This document shows, one piece after another, positions 14,889-22,667 of a stretch of 42,982 bases of DNA. Made by a program: the position numbers and the translations under genes. This stretch comes from a virus. The stretch's first letter is position 1; each line of letters starts with the position of its first letter. The stretch spans positions 1 to 42,982 of IMG/VR virus record IMGVR_UViG_3300021090_000636; one strand, written 5' to 3'. The notes below the pieces were generated by a model that had not been told where the DNA came from, made no database searches, and was given only the letters and a program-made list of their open reading frames with translations.

Positions 14889-15566
14889 ATGCCAACCGAT
14901 ACCCTGTCGCCTGATGCGACCCAATTAAAACACCGAGTCAGAACCGCCAGCCGGAGCAACACCGGGATTTCGCTGCTGATGCGGCGTGCCTGGTTTGCCG
15001 AGGGCGATCCGGCTCCGGGCGCGAACCCGCAGCAGCCACCCCCCGTAGGAACGGCTCCTCCGCCCGGTGGACAAACACCACCAGCGCCGCCAGTATTGCC
15101 GTCACAGATTGACGACAGTACCGACCTTTCGCAGCTTCCCCCGCCGGTGCAGGCATACATCAAATCCCTGCGGACGGAAAACAAGTCCCGCCGTGAGGCG
15201 CTGCAAGCAGCCGAGGACGCAAAGGCGACTGCGGAAACGAAGCGGCTCACCGAGCAGGGCGAATGGAAGACACTGGCGGAACAACGGGCGACAGAACTTG
15301 AGTCGCTCAAGATGCAGAAGACACGGGCTGATGCGCTCGAAGGGCAGATTAAAGCCATGAACGAGACGCGCATCAAGCAGGTTCCTGAAGCCATGCGCAC
15401 CATGATTCCGACAGACTATACGCCGGAAAAATTGAGCGGCTGGCTGGATGCTAATCTGCATCTGCTGACGAAAACGCCTGCGCCCAACCTCGATGGTGGG
15501 CAGCGTGGGGAGCGCGGGAAGACCCCGCCGGACCCAACGAAAACGCTGAAGAAAACAGCGTACTAA
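14889..15566 (+). CDS. Scaffolding protein
   Basis: This is a 225-residue protein. The N-terminus is proline/glycine-rich. A charged helix or coiled coil of alternating K/R and E from about residue 85 to 150 follows (SLRTENKSRREALQAAEDA). The tail is basic and flexible. This composition and position just before a decoration protein and the major capsid gene fit a phage scaffold, which shapes the prohead and then leaves. The RBS GGGGGAGG lies before ATG 14889. Confidence 0.75.
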   Translation: MPTDTLSPDATQLKHRVRTASRSNTGISLLMRRAWFAEGDPAPGANPQQPPPVGTAPPPGGQTPPAPPVLPSQIDDSTDLSQLPPPVQAYIKSLRTENKSRREALQAAEDAKATAETKRLTEQGEWKTLAEQRATELESLKMQKTRADALEGQIKAMNETRIKQVPEAMRTMIPTDYTPEKLSGWLDANLHLLTKTPAPNLDGGQRGERGKTPPDPTKTLKKTAY

Positions 15567-15570
15567 TGTA

Positions 15571-15635
15571 TCCCCACCCCCAGTCCCCCTCCCCATTTCA
15601 TGGAGAGGGGAGTAAAGCCGGGGGATTGGCAGAAA
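15571..15635. repeat. C-rich palindromic repeat plus TTTCTGCCAG repeat
   Basis: CCCCACCCCCAGTCC, then CCCTCCCC...GGAGAGGGG (15571-15610), is followed by TTGGCAGAAA (15626-15635), 13 bp before the next start codon. Read on the minus strand, the short repeat leads into the hairpin. Confidence 0.8.
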
Positions 15636-15648
15636 GGGATTTATCAAT

Positions 15649-16065
15649 ATGGCAACTATCGCAATCACAGCAGCGGACCGTATCTCGCTGCTTTTCAATG
15701 ACAAAGCAGAGACGTACAACGGCATCTGCGGCGTGGCAATCGCACGCGGGCAGGCAGTGTATTTTGCCTCAACGGGCAAGCTGGCACTGTCGAACGCGGG
15801 GGCAGCGGGTACTGCGAAGTTTGCGGGTATCGCGCTGGAAGCGGGTGGCATCGGGCAGGCAATCAGCATCCTGAAACGCGGGCATATCGGCGGGTTCACG
15901 CTGGCAGGTGCCTATCACAGCCTCGCGTATCTGAATGATACGGATGGCGTAATCGGGGACGCTGCCGGAACGGTGAGCGTCGTTATCGGTGCAGTCGTGC
16001 CATTGAGCGACGCTCCCAACTATACCAAAGCTCTGTACATCGACGCGCCCCACTGGGCAGCCTAA
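15649..16065 (+). CDS. Capsid decoration-like protein, copy 2
   Basis: This is a 138-residue beta-rich protein. GVAIARGQAVYFASTGKLAL and FAGIALEAGGIGQAISI align with the same elements in the protein at 13139-13573. It sits directly before the major capsid gene, the usual place of head decoration proteins. It probably trims or stabilises the mature shell. Confidence 0.7.
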   Translation: MATIAITAADRISLLFNDKAETYNGICGVAIARGQAVYFASTGKLALSNAGAAGTAKFAGIALEAGGIGQAISILKRGHIGGFTLAGAYHSLAYLNDTDGVIGDAAGTVSVVIGAVVPLSDAPNYTKALYIDAPHWAA

Positions 16066-16081
16066 CCGGGAGGATTAGCAA

Positions 16082-17155
16082 ATGGTAGGGATTTACGGAC
16101 TTCTCGGTTTGCAGGATGGTGATGATACCTTCATCAACACAGTGGGTCAGTCGATTGTGTATGAGGCGGCGGAAACGTACCTCCAGATGATTGACGACGA
16201 TATGATGAAAGCCTACGCGGTCTTTATCGAAATGGAGACCGAGGAATACAAAGAACGCTACAAGCTGCCCGGTGGCGGGCGTATGCAGGAACGCGGGCGG
16301 CAGGCAAGCAACGCGGCTGTGCGGAACTATGGCGGCTGGGATGTGGCGTTTCCGCTGAAAGATTTCGAAGAGCCGGTGGCGGAGAACGATGTTGATGTGG
16401 CGTATATGACCGTGCGCGATGTGCAGCTTGCATTGGACACGATTCAGATTCGTAATATCAACACCTGGCGTTATGAAATGCTGAAGCTGATGTTCAACAG
16501 TGCTGGCTACACCTTTGCTGATAAGTACAAGGGCAGCCTGAGCGTTGTGCCGCTGGCAAATGGGGACGCAGTGACCTATCCGCCGGTGATAGGGAGCGAA
16601 AGCGAAGCCACCGAAAACCACTATCTCGAATCGGGCTATGCTTCGTCAGCCATCAGCGACACGAACAATCCGTTCCCGGTGGTACGCAACGAACTGGAAG
16701 AACACACCGGCACACCAACCGGCTTCGGGAATGTTGCATCGTTCATCAATACCGCCCAGGTTGCAAAAGTTGAAGACCTGACTGACTTCGACCCGGTGGA
16801 AGATGTCAACGTGCGCAGCGGCGACCAGCGGGATGTCCCGATTAATTTGCCAATGGTGCCGGGACGCATCATCGGGCGGTGTAATGGAGTATGGGTGGTT
16901 GAATGGCGCTGGATTCCGGCAGACTATCAACTTAGCCTTGACCTCGATGCTCCGCAGCCGATTAAAGTCAGGCGCGATCCCGCCGCGACGGGTCTCCAGC
17001 GTGGGCTGCATCTGGCAGGTGACTCGAAGATTCACCCGCTGTACAGCCGCCACTATCGCAATCGTTTTGGCATGGGCGTGGGCAACCGGCTCAACGGCGT
17101 TGCATTGGAATTTGGGACGGGCGGCACTTATACAGTGCCTGCCGCTTTCGCATAA
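16082..17155 (+). CDS. Major capsid protein
   Basis: This is a 357-residue protein after a strong RBS (GGGAGGATTAGCAA). Length, position after scaffold and decoration genes, and the beta-rich, low-cysteine sequence fit an HK97-fold capsid subunit. No direct motif proves it. The C-terminal half (LPMVPGRIIGRCNGVWVVEW and the HPLYSRHYRNRFGMGVGNR region) resembles Mu-like or DUF2184-like capsid proteins. A strong hairpin follows the stop. Confidence 0.75.
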   Translation: MVGIYGLLGLQDGDDTFINTVGQSIVYEAAETYLQMIDDDMMKAYAVFIEMETEEYKERYKLPGGGRMQERGRQASNAAVRNYGGWDVAFPLKDFEEPVAENDVDVAYMTVRDVQLALDTIQIRNINTWRYEMLKLMFNSAGYTFADKYKGSLSVVPLANGDAVTYPPVIGSESEATENHYLESGYASSAISDTNNPFPVVRNELEEHTGTPTGFGNVASFINTAQVAKVEDLTDFDPVEDVNVRSGDQRDVPINLPMVPGRIIGRCNGVWVVEWRWIPADYQLSLDLDAPQPIKVRRDPAATGLQRGLHLAGDSKIHPLYSRHYRNRFGMGVGNRLNGVALEFGTGGTYTVPAAFA

Positions 17156-17160
17156 TCTGG

Positions 17161-17195
17161 TTTCTGTCAATCGCCGGGCGCAGGGAACTGCGCCC
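17161..17195 (+). terminator. Hairpin after the major capsid gene
   Basis: GGGCGCAG-GGAA-CTGCGCCC (17176-17195) is a perfect 8-bp stem with a 4-nt loop, 20 bp after the capsid stop. There is only a short T run, so it may be a partial terminator or mRNA end protector. TTTCTGTCAA (17161-17170), a variant of the short repeat, precedes it. Confidence 0.6.
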
Positions 17196-17222
17196 GTTCA
17201 ATATTTCACAATGAGGTGGATC

Positions 17223-17576
17223 ATGGCAAAAGCAAGCCGTGTGCAATCGAGAATGCAGCAGCAGTTGAACGACATCCAGCAGAAACTTGATTTCATAATC
17301 ACGCATATGCCCCTGCCCGGAACAGGTGATAATCCTTATCTTTCGCCTGAAGAGGCGGAGAAACTCGAAGCAACAATGAAGCCGAACAGCTTCGAAGGTG
17401 TGAAGACAGACGAGCCGCCTGGCGATGAAACCCCGGCGACACCTGCATCCGTTAAAGATGACCCTGTAGAACCTGAAGATGGCGGTGCAGAAGTGGTCAC
17501 TGATGATGACGGGTATGTGATATTCACAGACGAACCCGATGCTGAGAAGTCCACTGCTCGCCGCAAGAATAAATAG
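17223..17576 (+). CDS. Hypothetical protein, acidic tail
   Basis: This is a 117-residue protein. Residues 5-30 form a glutamine-rich helix (QSRMQQQLNDIQQKLDFII). The rest is acidic and proline-rich and ends in basic TARRKNK. The start is ATG 17223 after AATGAGGTGGATC. It lies between the capsid and connector genes. It may be a head protein or a short tail-fibre-like linker. Confidence 0.6.
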   Translation: MAKASRVQSRMQQQLNDIQQKLDFIITHMPLPGTGDNPYLSPEEAEKLEATMKPNSFEGVKTDEPPGDETPATPASVKDDPVEPEDGGAEVVTDDDGYVIFTDEPDAEKSTARRKNK

Positions 17577-17591
17577 TCGGGGGGGTATGTG

Positions 17592-17957
17592 ATGACTTTC
17601 ACCTATACGCCTTTCACCAGTGATGTTAGCCGGGTACGTTTTCATATCGACGATACGAATGCGGCTGCGCCAGTTTTCACGGATGAGATTATCACCGCCA
17701 TCATCACGGAGTATGGCACCTGGCAAAAGGCGGTCATTGCGTGCATCCGGCATATCATCGCCAAATTATCGTCTGTGCCAGATTTCACAGCCGACTGGCT
17801 GAAGGTGAGTACGGCATCGGCGATTGCTTCATATCGGAAGATGCTGGACGACAAAATGTCAGAACTGGACGTGTCGGATGGCAGCATCGAAGCGAGCGGT
17901 ATCCATGTTTACCGCTACGACAGCGACCAGCTTGTGCCGCCGGATTATCAACCATGA
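17592..17957 (+). CDS. Head-tail connector (gp15/adaptor-like)
   Basis: This is a 121-residue helical protein (MTFTYTPFTSDVSRVRFHID, PVFTDEIITAIITEYG). It has the size and opening pattern of phage adaptor proteins that bind below the portal. It is the first of five tightly spaced connector and tail genes. The stop overlaps the next start (ATGA). Confidence 0.65.
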   Translation: MTFTYTPFTSDVSRVRFHIDDTNAAAPVFTDEIITAIITEYGTWQKAVIACIRHIIAKLSSVPDFTADWLKVSTASAIASYRKMLDDKMSELDVSDGSIEASGIHVYRYDSDQLVPPDYQP

Positions 17958-18331
17958 CGATACTGCCTGAGTGGTTGCGGAACAAACTCATTGTCGCTGC
18001 GAAACAGTATATGAAAACAACCTGCACTATCGAGCAGGAAGTGGTTGTGACGGGTGAGTTCGCGCAGCCGGTGAAAAACTGGCAGGTGGTTGCCAGCAAT
18101 GCGCCGTGCCGGGTGATTACGGTGGGGTCAACGCGGGGAACGTCGGCAGTGAACGAGGCAGGCGCACAGGAAAATCTCCAGCAGGAATATCGGCTGGAGG
18201 TCACGGTGGACATAGCTCTGAGCGTCAATCAGCGGGTTATGGTTGACGGCGAGCAATACAACATCGTTCGTATTGAGAAGGCGCTGACGGATGAGTTGTT
18301 CCATCAGGCAATCATGACCCGGCGAGGGTAA
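17954..18331 (+). CDS. Head closure protein
   Basis: This is a 125-residue beta-rich protein (CTIEQEVVVTGEFAQPVKNW, YRLEVTVDIALSVNQRVMVDG). Size and beta pattern match small stopper or head-closure proteins such as SPP1 gp16, which plug the portal channel. It overlaps the adaptor gene by 4 nt. Confidence 0.6.
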   Translation: MTILPEWLRNKLIVAAKQYMKTTCTIEQEVVVTGEFAQPVKNWQVVASNAPCRVITVGSTRGTSAVNEAGAQENLQQEYRLEVTVDIALSVNQRVMVDGEQYNIVRIEKALTDELFHQAIMTRRG

Positions 18332-18333
18332 CG

Positions 18334-18750
18334 ATGGTCGCATGGATGAGCGCGACGACGGACACCAGCAAACTGCAAGCGCTGAAGAAGCGGCTGCCGG
18401 ATCGATTTGACGGGATGCTGCGGGGTGCCTCCGAGGAGATTGTCACTGATATTAAGTTGAGCTTTGGCACATCCCCGGCAGGCGCATCATACACACGCGG
18501 GACTGTCGTCCATGTCGCCAGCCAGCCTGGGTATCCGCCCAACATTGATATTGGGGCGCTGCTGGCAACTATACGATGGTTTAGAGACAGGCGCGGGCGC
18601 TTCATCATTACGGACGGGGTAATCTATGGGGCGCATCTGGAGATTGGCACGGAGCGTATGGCGGCGCGTCCGTGGATGACCCCGGTGTTCGAGCAGTGGC
18701 GTTCGCATAAATTTGCAGAGTACGCCCGCGACTATAATCTCTTAGGTTGA
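18334..18750 (+). CDS. HK97 gp10-like tail completion protein
   Basis: This is a 138-residue protein with a C-terminal YGAHLEIGTERMAARPWMTPVFE motif. That pattern (Y/P-x-x-E-x-G-T....RPF-x-x-P) is characteristic of HK97 gp10-like proteins. It begins 3 bp after the previous stop. Confidence 0.75.
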   Translation: MVAWMSATTDTSKLQALKKRLPDRFDGMLRGASEEIVTDIKLSFGTSPAGASYTRGTVVHVASQPGYPPNIDIGALLATIRWFRDRRGRFIITDGVIYGAHLEIGTERMAARPWMTPVFEQWRSHKFAEYARDYNLLG

Positions 18751-18753
18751 GCT

Positions 18754-19179
18754 ATGGCAGAACCTGCACGCGCTGCACTATACAGAGCCGTCAATCTGCG
18801 CTGCATTAACCAGGGCGGATGGGATGACCGCGTTTATGTCAGACGCGCTCCGGCGGGAGTCGTGCGACCCTACGTGGTTTTTCAGTGGCAGGGCGGCGGA
18901 GAGGCTAACCGGCTTGTCAAGCAGGATGCGACGATTGTGCTGCTGGTCAAAGCGGTATCGGATAATCTGGCGCTGGGGCTGATGCTGGCGGGGCAATTAT
19001 CCGAACTGCTGAATGATGCGGGTTATTTTGATGATGCGAGTGATTGTCTGGATGGCGGCGCGGCGTGGTGGATAAAGACGACCACGCAGGAGGGTGACAT
19101 CGACATTGATGAACTGGTCGATGGCGAGCCGGTCTATCATGAAGGTTTTCTGCTGCGTGTTCAAATGGAAAGGAAGTGA
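18754..19179 (+). CDS. Tail terminator-like protein
   Basis: This is a 141-residue protein starting 4 bp after the gp10-like gene. Elements such as VRPYVVFQWQGG, ATIVLLVKAVSD and LLNDAGYFDD with a final beta strand fit the DUF3168-like tail terminator family. Those proteins cap the tail tube at the head side. Confidence 0.6.
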   Translation: MAEPARAALYRAVNLRCINQGGWDDRVYVRRAPAGVVRPYVVFQWQGGGEANRLVKQDATIVLLVKAVSDNLALGLMLAGQLSELLNDAGYFDDASDCLDGGAAWWIKTTTQEGDIDIDELVDGEPVYHEGFLLRVQMERK

Positions 19180-19182
19180 GCT

Positions 19183-19596
19183 ATGCCAGCGTACAACGGC
19201 AATAACATTTATCTCAAAATCGGTAATTTTGAGGTGCAGGCAAAGTTTAAGAAGGTGTCATTAGAGCCGAGCATCGCAACTGTGGACACGACACGCGGAG
19301 CCGGAACCAATCATATGCAGCGTAATACCGGGCTGGAAGATACCAAGCTGGGCGTGACGCTTGGTTACGACACAGACATCATCCAGACACAACTGCGCTA
19401 TCTGAAGCCGGGGCGGTATCCTGTGATTTTCGGACCGGAGGGCGCTATCGCAGGTAAGCCAAGACACATACAGGATTTTATCCTGACGAGTTCGCCGCTG
19501 GAGATCAGCGTTGAAAAATCGGAAGTCGCGTTCGATATGAAGTTCGAGGCGGCTGATGCGCCATATGCGAATATGTTTGACGGCGCGACGTTTTAA
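19183..19596 (+). CDS. Major tail (tube) protein
   Basis: This is a 137-residue beta-rich protein (MPAYNGNNIYLKIGNFEVQ, TVDTTRGAGTNHMQRNTGLED). It is placed between the tail terminator and the chaperone genes, where siphophages encode the tube subunit that stacks in rings around the tape measure. Confidence 0.65.
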   Translation: MPAYNGNNIYLKIGNFEVQAKFKKVSLEPSIATVDTTRGAGTNHMQRNTGLEDTKLGVTLGYDTDIIQTQLRYLKPGRYPVIFGPEGAIAGKPRHIQDFILTSSPLEISVEKSEVAFDMKFEAADAPYANMFDGATF

Positions 19597-19624
19597 TCCG
19601 GCGTGAGATAACCGCCATTCTACC

Positions 19625-19664
19625 AAACCCCAACCCCAGCCCCCCCCCGAATTCAGGGAGGGGA
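19625..19664. repeat. C-rich palindromic repeat before the chaperone gene
   Basis: CCCCAACCCCAGCC is followed by CCCCCGAATTCAGGGAGGGG. Its purine arm (GGGAGGGGAG) lies 20-30 bp before the next start and adds purine-rich sequence near the RBS. Confidence 0.85.
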
Positions 19665-19683
19665 GCAAGAGACGAGGACAGCG

Positions 19684-20106
19684 ATGCCAACCAAAACGAA
19701 GCGGGCGGCGAAACAACTGCCGGTGGGCGAGCAGCCAGTAATTGACCTGTCGGAGATGACCTACGAGGAAGCGATGAACATGGCGATCCTCGAAGCGAAG
19801 ATTCAACGGCTGGGTATTTTGCAGGCGCGGCTTGCCAGCGGGGATGAAACTACGGCGGTGCTGGATGAACTGCTGATGTATTCCAGCCCGGCGATGATGG
19901 AAGAAGTTTTCAACTCGGTCCGTAACCAGATGGCGAAGGTGGTGCGCTCGCTGCCGGGAGACTGGTTTACGCCGGATACGCCGCCTAATTTGAGTCTGCG
20001 CGACGCGAACACGTATCGCTGGCTGCGGGCTGACCGGGCGAAACAGCTACGGACGCTCATCCAGCGGGCGCAGCAAGATGCCTCAAAAAACTCCGAGGGC
20101 GGTTGA
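19684..20106 (+). CDS. Tail assembly chaperone (gpG-like)
   Basis: This is a 140-residue helical protein between the tail tube and tape measure genes. It is expected to hold the tape measure protein in a usable state during tail assembly. A canonical slippery sequence lies just before its stop, so a longer fused form (about 201 residues) should also be made with the next reading frame, as in lambda gpG/gpGT. Confidence 0.75.
   Translation: MPTKTKRAAKQLPVGEQPVIDLSEMTYEEAMNMAILEAKIQRLGILQARLASGDETTAVLDELLMYSSPAMMEEVFNSVRNQMAKVVRSLPGDWFTPDTPPNLSLRDANTYRWLRADRAKQLRTLIQRAQQDASKNSEGG
20085..20091 (+). promoter_or_regulatory. Programmed -1 frameshift site
   Basis: The heptamer A-AAA-AAC is in the correct register: chaperone codons are TCA AAA AAC. 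A -1 slip enters the frame of 20091-20288 with no stop between. Confidence 0.75.
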
Positions 20107-20288
20107 TTAAGGCTGTCCTCTTTGATGAGCCGCTGGAGGACGTAGAGGTATGGCGAATCAACCGCGCACAGATGGCGCTGCTGCTGAAAAAAATCCCGGA
20201 GGAAGTTGACCGGATGCCCTACCTGGATTTTGCCGAGGTGCAGCAGGTGGCGGACGCAAATCATGAACTCAACAGGCGCATCCGGTAG
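20091..20288 (+). CDS. Tail chaperone extension (gpT-like), made by -1 frameshift
   Basis: These 65 residues are joined to the upstream chaperone by frameshift. The sequence (VLFDEPLEDVEVWRINRAQ, LLLKKIPEEVDRM) is probably helical. The only independent start would be TTG 20103 overlapping the upstream stop, which is weak. Expression as a fusion is more likely. In related phages the T part binds the tape measure. Confidence 0.7.
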   Translation, partial: LRGRLIKAVLFDEPLEDVEVWRINRAQMALLLKKIPEEVDRMPYLDFAEVQQVADANHELNRRIR

Positions 20289-20298
20289 TTACATCAAA

Positions 20299-20328
20299 TC
20301 CGATAGGGGGACGTGCGGGGCTTACACT
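20299..20328 (+). promoter_or_regulatory. Late promoter, copy D
   Basis: TCCGATA (20299-20305), a 17-bp spacer and TACACT (20323-20328) lie 42 bp before the tape measure start. The -10 hexamer is weaker than in copies A-C. Confidence 0.55.
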
Positions 20329-20350
20329 GCGGACAGCGTAAGCCCGTTTT
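20318..20350 (+). terminator. Intrinsic terminator overlapping late promoter D
   Basis: The arms GGGCTTAC (20318-20325) and GTAAGCCC (20338-20345) with GTTTT form a terminator. RNA read through from upstream would contain the hairpin. RNA begun at promoter D (near 20335) would lack its left arm. Confidence 0.6.
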
Positions 20351-20364
20351 GATTCTGAGTGTGT

Positions 20365-22563
20365 ATGAGCGCCATTGAAATTGCCAGTTTGTTTGCGGTG
20401 CTGGAGGCTGACGACAGGCTTTCTGACCAGCTTGATAAAGCTGAGGGAAAGGTCGTCGGGCTGGGCAAGCGCATCGACAGGATTGGTGAGCAGATGGTGG
20501 TGGCAGGCGGCAAGATTACGACGCTGACCGAGCCGCTGAAGAACGGGCTGGAATATGCCGTTGGCGCGGCGATGGACTTCGATAAGAGCATGACGAATGT
20601 CCAGGCGGTGCTTAACAAAACTGACGAAGAGATGGTGTCACTCAACGCGCAGGTGCTGGCGATGGGGACGGACAGCGTGGCAGGTCCACAGGCGGCAGCC
20701 GAAGCGTTTTACGATATTGTGGGTGGTGTCGCGGATGCATCAACCCACATGGCAATCCTCAAAGCTGCCATGAAGACTTCGACGGCGGGCGCGGCGAACC
20801 TCGGCAGTACGACCAAAGCCCTGATTTCGGTGATGAACTCCTACAAATTCAGCGCCGATAAAGCCAGTTACGCCAGCGACGTGCTGACCCGTACTGTCGG
20901 GATGGGTGTCGGCACAATGGACGAGTTCGCCAGTGCGCTGCCACAGGTGACAGGGCTGGCAAATTCCCTCGGCATTAGCTTCGAAGACCTTGGCTCAATG
21001 ACTGCCTATCTCACCACCCAGGGGAATACTGCCAGCCAGGCAACGACGCAGCTTGGCGCAATGATGGCATCCATGCTGAATCCCAACGCGACGATGATAG
21101 ACGCGCTGAAAGAACTGGGCTTCGAATCAGGTGAGGCGGCAATCAAACAACTCGGACTGGTTGGGGCATTCGAGGCGCTGGCAGGTACAAGCACTGTAGC
21201 CGAAAAGGGCATGGCGAAAGCTACGGGAAGTCTGGAAGCGCTGCGCGGTGTGACTTCTCTAGCCGGTGGGGATTTTCTGAAATTCGGCGAGAACTATAAG
21301 ACAGGTCTGGAGGGCGCGACGGATGCGGCTGAGAAAATCCAGCTTGAGAGCGTGGCGGCACAATTCGATTTATTGAAGTCCCAACTGGCGGGAACAGGCA
21401 TCGTTATCGGAGCGATTTTGCTGCCGATGCTAAACGAAGTTGTGCCTACCGTGAAGCCGATTATCGAGAAGATTGGCGAATGGGTGCAGGCGAACCCTGA
21501 ACTTAGCCGGACGATTCTCATGATTGCGGGCGGGCTGGTAGTGCTTGGTCCGATTCTCATGATTGCGGGTATGGCAGTCGGTCTCCTGTCAACGGCGATG
21601 GGTATCCTGCTTTCTCCGGCGGTGCTGCTGGCAGGTGCGATTGCGGCGATAGTTTTTGCTGCCCAGATGGGTTATCCGGGCGGGATTGCACAACTGCTAT
21701 CGGATGCTGCCACATCCGCGCAGCAGCTTGCCATCATGGGCTTCGCTTTTTTGAGCGCGTCGGCGGTGACTGTCAGGATGATGATTGATATTGTCGTTGC
21801 GGCTTTCGATGGTTTCATTGGAAAACTTCAGGATGCAAGGAAATTTATTGACGAACTGTTAGAGCAGAATCCTGCCCTCCTACAGGCGCTGTTTGTGGTG
21901 GCGATAGCTGCGGGTATTCTGGCTGCCACATACGGAATAATGCAAGTCAAAATTCTGGCGGTGACAGGTATAACCTGGGCGCTGGCGGCGGCAAAGAGTG
22001 CGCTGGCGTTTGCTGCATGGGCGGCTGCCGCCGGGGTGGGGGGGTTATCGGCGGCGATGGCCGCCGCTGTACTTCCCATCATTGCGGTAGCGGCTGCAAT
22101 CGGAGCAGCGCTGGTCGCACTTAAAGCATTTGAGGCAGGAGTCGCAGAAGGGAAAGCTACTGCTCAGGGATTTATTGCAACCGATCCCGGACAGAAGAAT
22201 CTCACCGAGGAGCAGCTATGGCAGCAGACGCTTAAATCGACGTTTGCGGAGCATGGGGAAAATCCCTTCTCCTACCTTCTGGCACAGTCCTTATACGCGG
22301 AACTGCTGCCGAGTTTGCAAAACGGGGCATCCAGAGATAGTGGCGGGAGCGGGATGGCGGGCGAGACTTACCTGATTGGCACAGGGGCGCAGCCGGAATT
22401 GTTTACTGCGCCAGCCAACGGCACGTTTACGGCGAATGCAGATAAAATGGTCGCTCCTCTCATCGGGCAAATGATCGTGTACGCGAATGATGCTGCCGGT
22501 GGGCGTGCCGCCGGTGAAGCTGCATGGGAACGCCTGGAGGAACTGGAACGGGCGCGGGGGTAA
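20365..22563 (+). CDS. Tail tape measure protein (TP901 type)
   Basis: This is a 732-residue protein that sets tail length and is ejected with DNA. The region 70-250 matches the TP901 core: AMDFDKSMTNVQAVL, AAEAFYDIVGGVADAST, TRTVGMGVGTMDEFASALPQ, TAYLTTQGNTASQATTQLG. Long hydrophobic stretches follow in the middle (about 340-430 and 500-600), as usual. The C-terminus (SGMAGETYLIGTGAQPELFTAPANGTF) has the family's phage-tail ending. The ATG 20365 start is placed 42 bp after the -10 box. Confidence 0.92.
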   Translation: MSAIEIASLFAVLEADDRLSDQLDKAEGKVVGLGKRIDRIGEQMVVAGGKITTLTEPLKNGLEYAVGAAMDFDKSMTNVQAVLNKTDEEMVSLNAQVLAMGTDSVAGPQAAAEAFYDIVGGVADASTHMAILKAAMKTSTAGAANLGSTTKALISVMNSYKFSADKASYASDVLTRTVGMGVGTMDEFASALPQVTGLANSLGISFEDLGSMTAYLTTQGNTASQATTQLGAMMASMLNPNATMIDALKELGFESGEAAIKQLGLVGAFEALAGTSTVAEKGMAKATGSLEALRGVTSLAGGDFLKFGENYKTGLEGATDAAEKIQLESVAAQFDLLKSQLAGTGIVIGAILLPMLNEVVPTVKPIIEKIGEWVQANPELSRTILMIAGGLVVLGPILMIAGMAVGLLSTAMGILLSPAVLLAGAIAAIVFAAQMGYPGGIAQLLSDAATSAQQLAIMGFAFLSASAVTVRMMIDIVVAAFDGFIGKLQDARKFIDELLEQNPALLQALFVVAIAAGILAATYGIMQVKILAVTGITWALAAAKSALAFAAWAAAAGVGGLSAAMAAAVLPIIAVAAAIGAALVALKAFEAGVAEGKATAQGFIATDPGQKNLTEEQLWQQTLKSTFAEHGENPFSYLLAQSLYAELLPSLQNGASRDSGGSGMAGETYLIGTGAQPELFTAPANGTFTANADKMVAPLIGQMIVYANDAAGGRAAGEAAWERLEELERARG

Positions 22564-22612
22564 AACCCCACAAACCCCACCCCTGACCCCCCCCCCGAAT
22601 TCAGGGAGGGGA
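22564..22612. repeat. C-rich palindromic repeat after the tape measure gene
   Basis: CCCCACAAACCCCACCC, then CCCCCCGAATTCAGGGAGGGG, begins right after the tape measure stop. A variant short repeat TTGGTAGAAA (22651-22660) lies 8 bp before the next start. Confidence 0.85.
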
Positions 22613-22667
22613 ATAGCACGCCGAACCCAGGGCGGGGAACAAAAAGCGGATTGGTAGAAAGTAAGTT

